Source: Lactiplantibacillus mudanjiangensis
GTDB taxonomy: Bacteria; Bacillota; Bacilli; Lactobacillales; Lactobacillaceae
Assembly (NCBI RefSeq): GCF_005405385.1
Contig: NZ_BJDY01000002.1
Location: 434,001 to 498,000 of the forward strand
DNA length: 64,000 nucleotides
Reading direction: 5' to 3'
Shown here: positions 63,332-64,000 of the stretch, in pieces
Layout: the number at the start of each line of letters is the position of its first letter
Numbering within the stretch: the first letter of the stretch is position 1
Notes under the pieces: model-generated
Seen by the model: only the letters and a program-made list of their open reading frames with translations
Told to the model about the DNA's origin: nothing
The model's database searches: none
Position numbers and translations under genes: made by a program

Positions 63332-63952
63332 TTGACCCTAACCTTGGGGCTGATCCTCATGGCCATCGCTGTCGCGTTATCAAAGTTAGCTGGTCTAGGC
63401 ACATCGCCTATTTCCAGTATTCCAAATGTCATGAGCATCTTAACACCACTCACGATTGGTCAAATGACTATCATCTTCATGTTCGTTCTCATTGCTTTGG
63501 AACTAGTCTTTTTACGCCGGGAATTTTCACCTTGGGCGTTGCTTCAATTAATTCCATCAATTATTTTTGGTGGCTTAATTGATTTATTTACTGATTGGCT
63601 CCGATGGCTACCACTAAATAACTACGGTGCCCAACTCATTGCCACCTTTATCAGTATTTTCATTTTGGCATGGGGCGTCTACTTTGAAGTCAACTCCCGC
63701 ACCATTTTAATGGCTGGTGAAGGACTAGCAACAGCTGTGGCGATTGCGACTCAAAAAGCATTCCCACGCGCAAAAGTTTGGTGTGATGCGTCAATGGTGG
63801 TTGTCGCCATCATCATTGCTTTAGTCGGGCTCCATGGCCTAGTTGGTGTTCGTGAAGGGACGATTCTTTCCGCCTTAATCACCGGGCGACTCGTTAACTG
63901 GTACACCGATATGAATCCTAAATTAACACATTGGCTACATATTAAAGCCTAA
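63332..63952 (+). CDS. YczE/YyaS/YitT-family membrane protein
   Basis: 206 residues from TTG 63332. About five helices: LGLILMAIAVALSKLAGLGTSPISSIP, the QMTIIFMFVLIALELVFL segment, LLQLIPSIIFGGLIDLF, LIATFISIFILAWGVYF and VVVAIIIALVG, as in the YczE family of unknown function. The frame continues upstream (ITLKLLSFIKHYL, fitting the family's N-terminus), and an AGAGGA lies 8 nt before ATC 63296, so the natural start may be this ATC. Coupled to the MarR gene. Confidence 0.78.
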   Translation: MTLTLGLILMAIAVALSKLAGLGTSPISSIPNVMSILTPLTIGQMTIIFMFVLIALELVFLRREFSPWALLQLIPSIIFGGLIDLFTDWLRWLPLNNYGAQLIATFISIFILAWGVYFEVNSRTILMAGEGLATAVAIATQKAFPRAKVWCDASMVVVAIIIALVGLHGLVGVREGTILSALITGRLVNWYTDMNPKLTHWLHIKA

Positions 63953-64000
63953 CTGGTATGATTAAAAATGGTTGTTTTTCATTAAGCTTTTGCCTAGTGA

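Noticed and set aside
9175-63952. CRISPR-like or tandem repeat arrays
   Set aside because: Inspection found hairpins and paired operators but no regularly spaced repeats.

Overview
The window looks like chromosomal DNA of a lactic acid bacterium of the Lactiplantibacillus (plantarum) group. This is inferred from moderate GC, strong AGGAGG-type ribosome binding sites, the parE-parC pair, the C30-carotenoid pair crtN-crtM, a manganese-dependent pyrophosphatase, a C69 dipeptidase, a teichoic-acid glycerophosphotransferase and many small TetR/MarR regulators. No tRNA, rRNA, CRISPR array or intact insertion sequence was seen.

Layout. 0-9 kb: the 3' part of a CDP-glycerol glycerophosphotransferase, a MarR-GNAT pair, an orphan RelB/DinJ antitoxin, a frameshifted Abi_2 gene, a GAPDH divergent from an XRE regulator and a nucleotidyltransferase, an AT-rich gene-free stretch, a tyrosine-recombinase-like protein without its catalytic residues, a CsbD-like protein and a YozE-like protein. 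9-20.4 kb is housekeeping: msrB-msrA, LysR-ppaC, parE-parC, plsY and crtN-crtM. 20.4-28.8 kb is accessory: a LURP-like protein, two N-truncated genes (AraC, DUF2000), a PadR-DHA2 efflux operon with a clear operator, MarR-DUF2316, an Spx paralogue, a HEPN-like protein and an IS30 remnant. 29-36.6 kb: a CDF transporter, an HxlR regulator and an operon of hydrolase, MIF-type tautomerase, Old Yellow Enzyme and an SpxH/YjbH-like protein that has lost its CXXC, followed by an asd gene broken at a poly-G tract and a decayed gene. 36.6-50 kb: a TetR/PhlG-like pair, a C69 dipeptidase, an AAA ATPase interrupted by an in-frame TAA, TetR-Zn-ribbon-TfoX_C, an alcohol dehydrogenase and two divergent ABC exporters, each with its own TetR gene. 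50.3-62.4 kb: a five-gene NAD(P)-binding/PEBP/cyclophilin-like operon with a divergent LysR, three related four-helix membrane proteins beside a signal-less 735-residue DUF1906 lysin-like protein, a 7TM protein with its own TetR, and a second TetR/PhlG-like pair. A MarR gene and a YczE-like membrane protein close the window.

The strongest unusual signal is a pair of related non-coding mobile elements at 49782-50322 and 62414-62706. Both have 14-bp terminal inverted repeats (CTAAAGGTTGAAAG) and 8-bp target duplications. Both sit between the stop codon of a TetR gene and that gene's intrinsic terminator, and they lie in opposite orientations around a 12-kb block. The longer copy even supplies the stop codon of its TetR gene. 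They read as MITE-like, hairpin-rich elements that enter transcript 3' ends.

Regulation is unusually legible: several promoters carry perfect or near-perfect dyads (PadR, MarR, RelB, XRE and several TetR sites), and most accessory genes sit beside a dedicated regulator.
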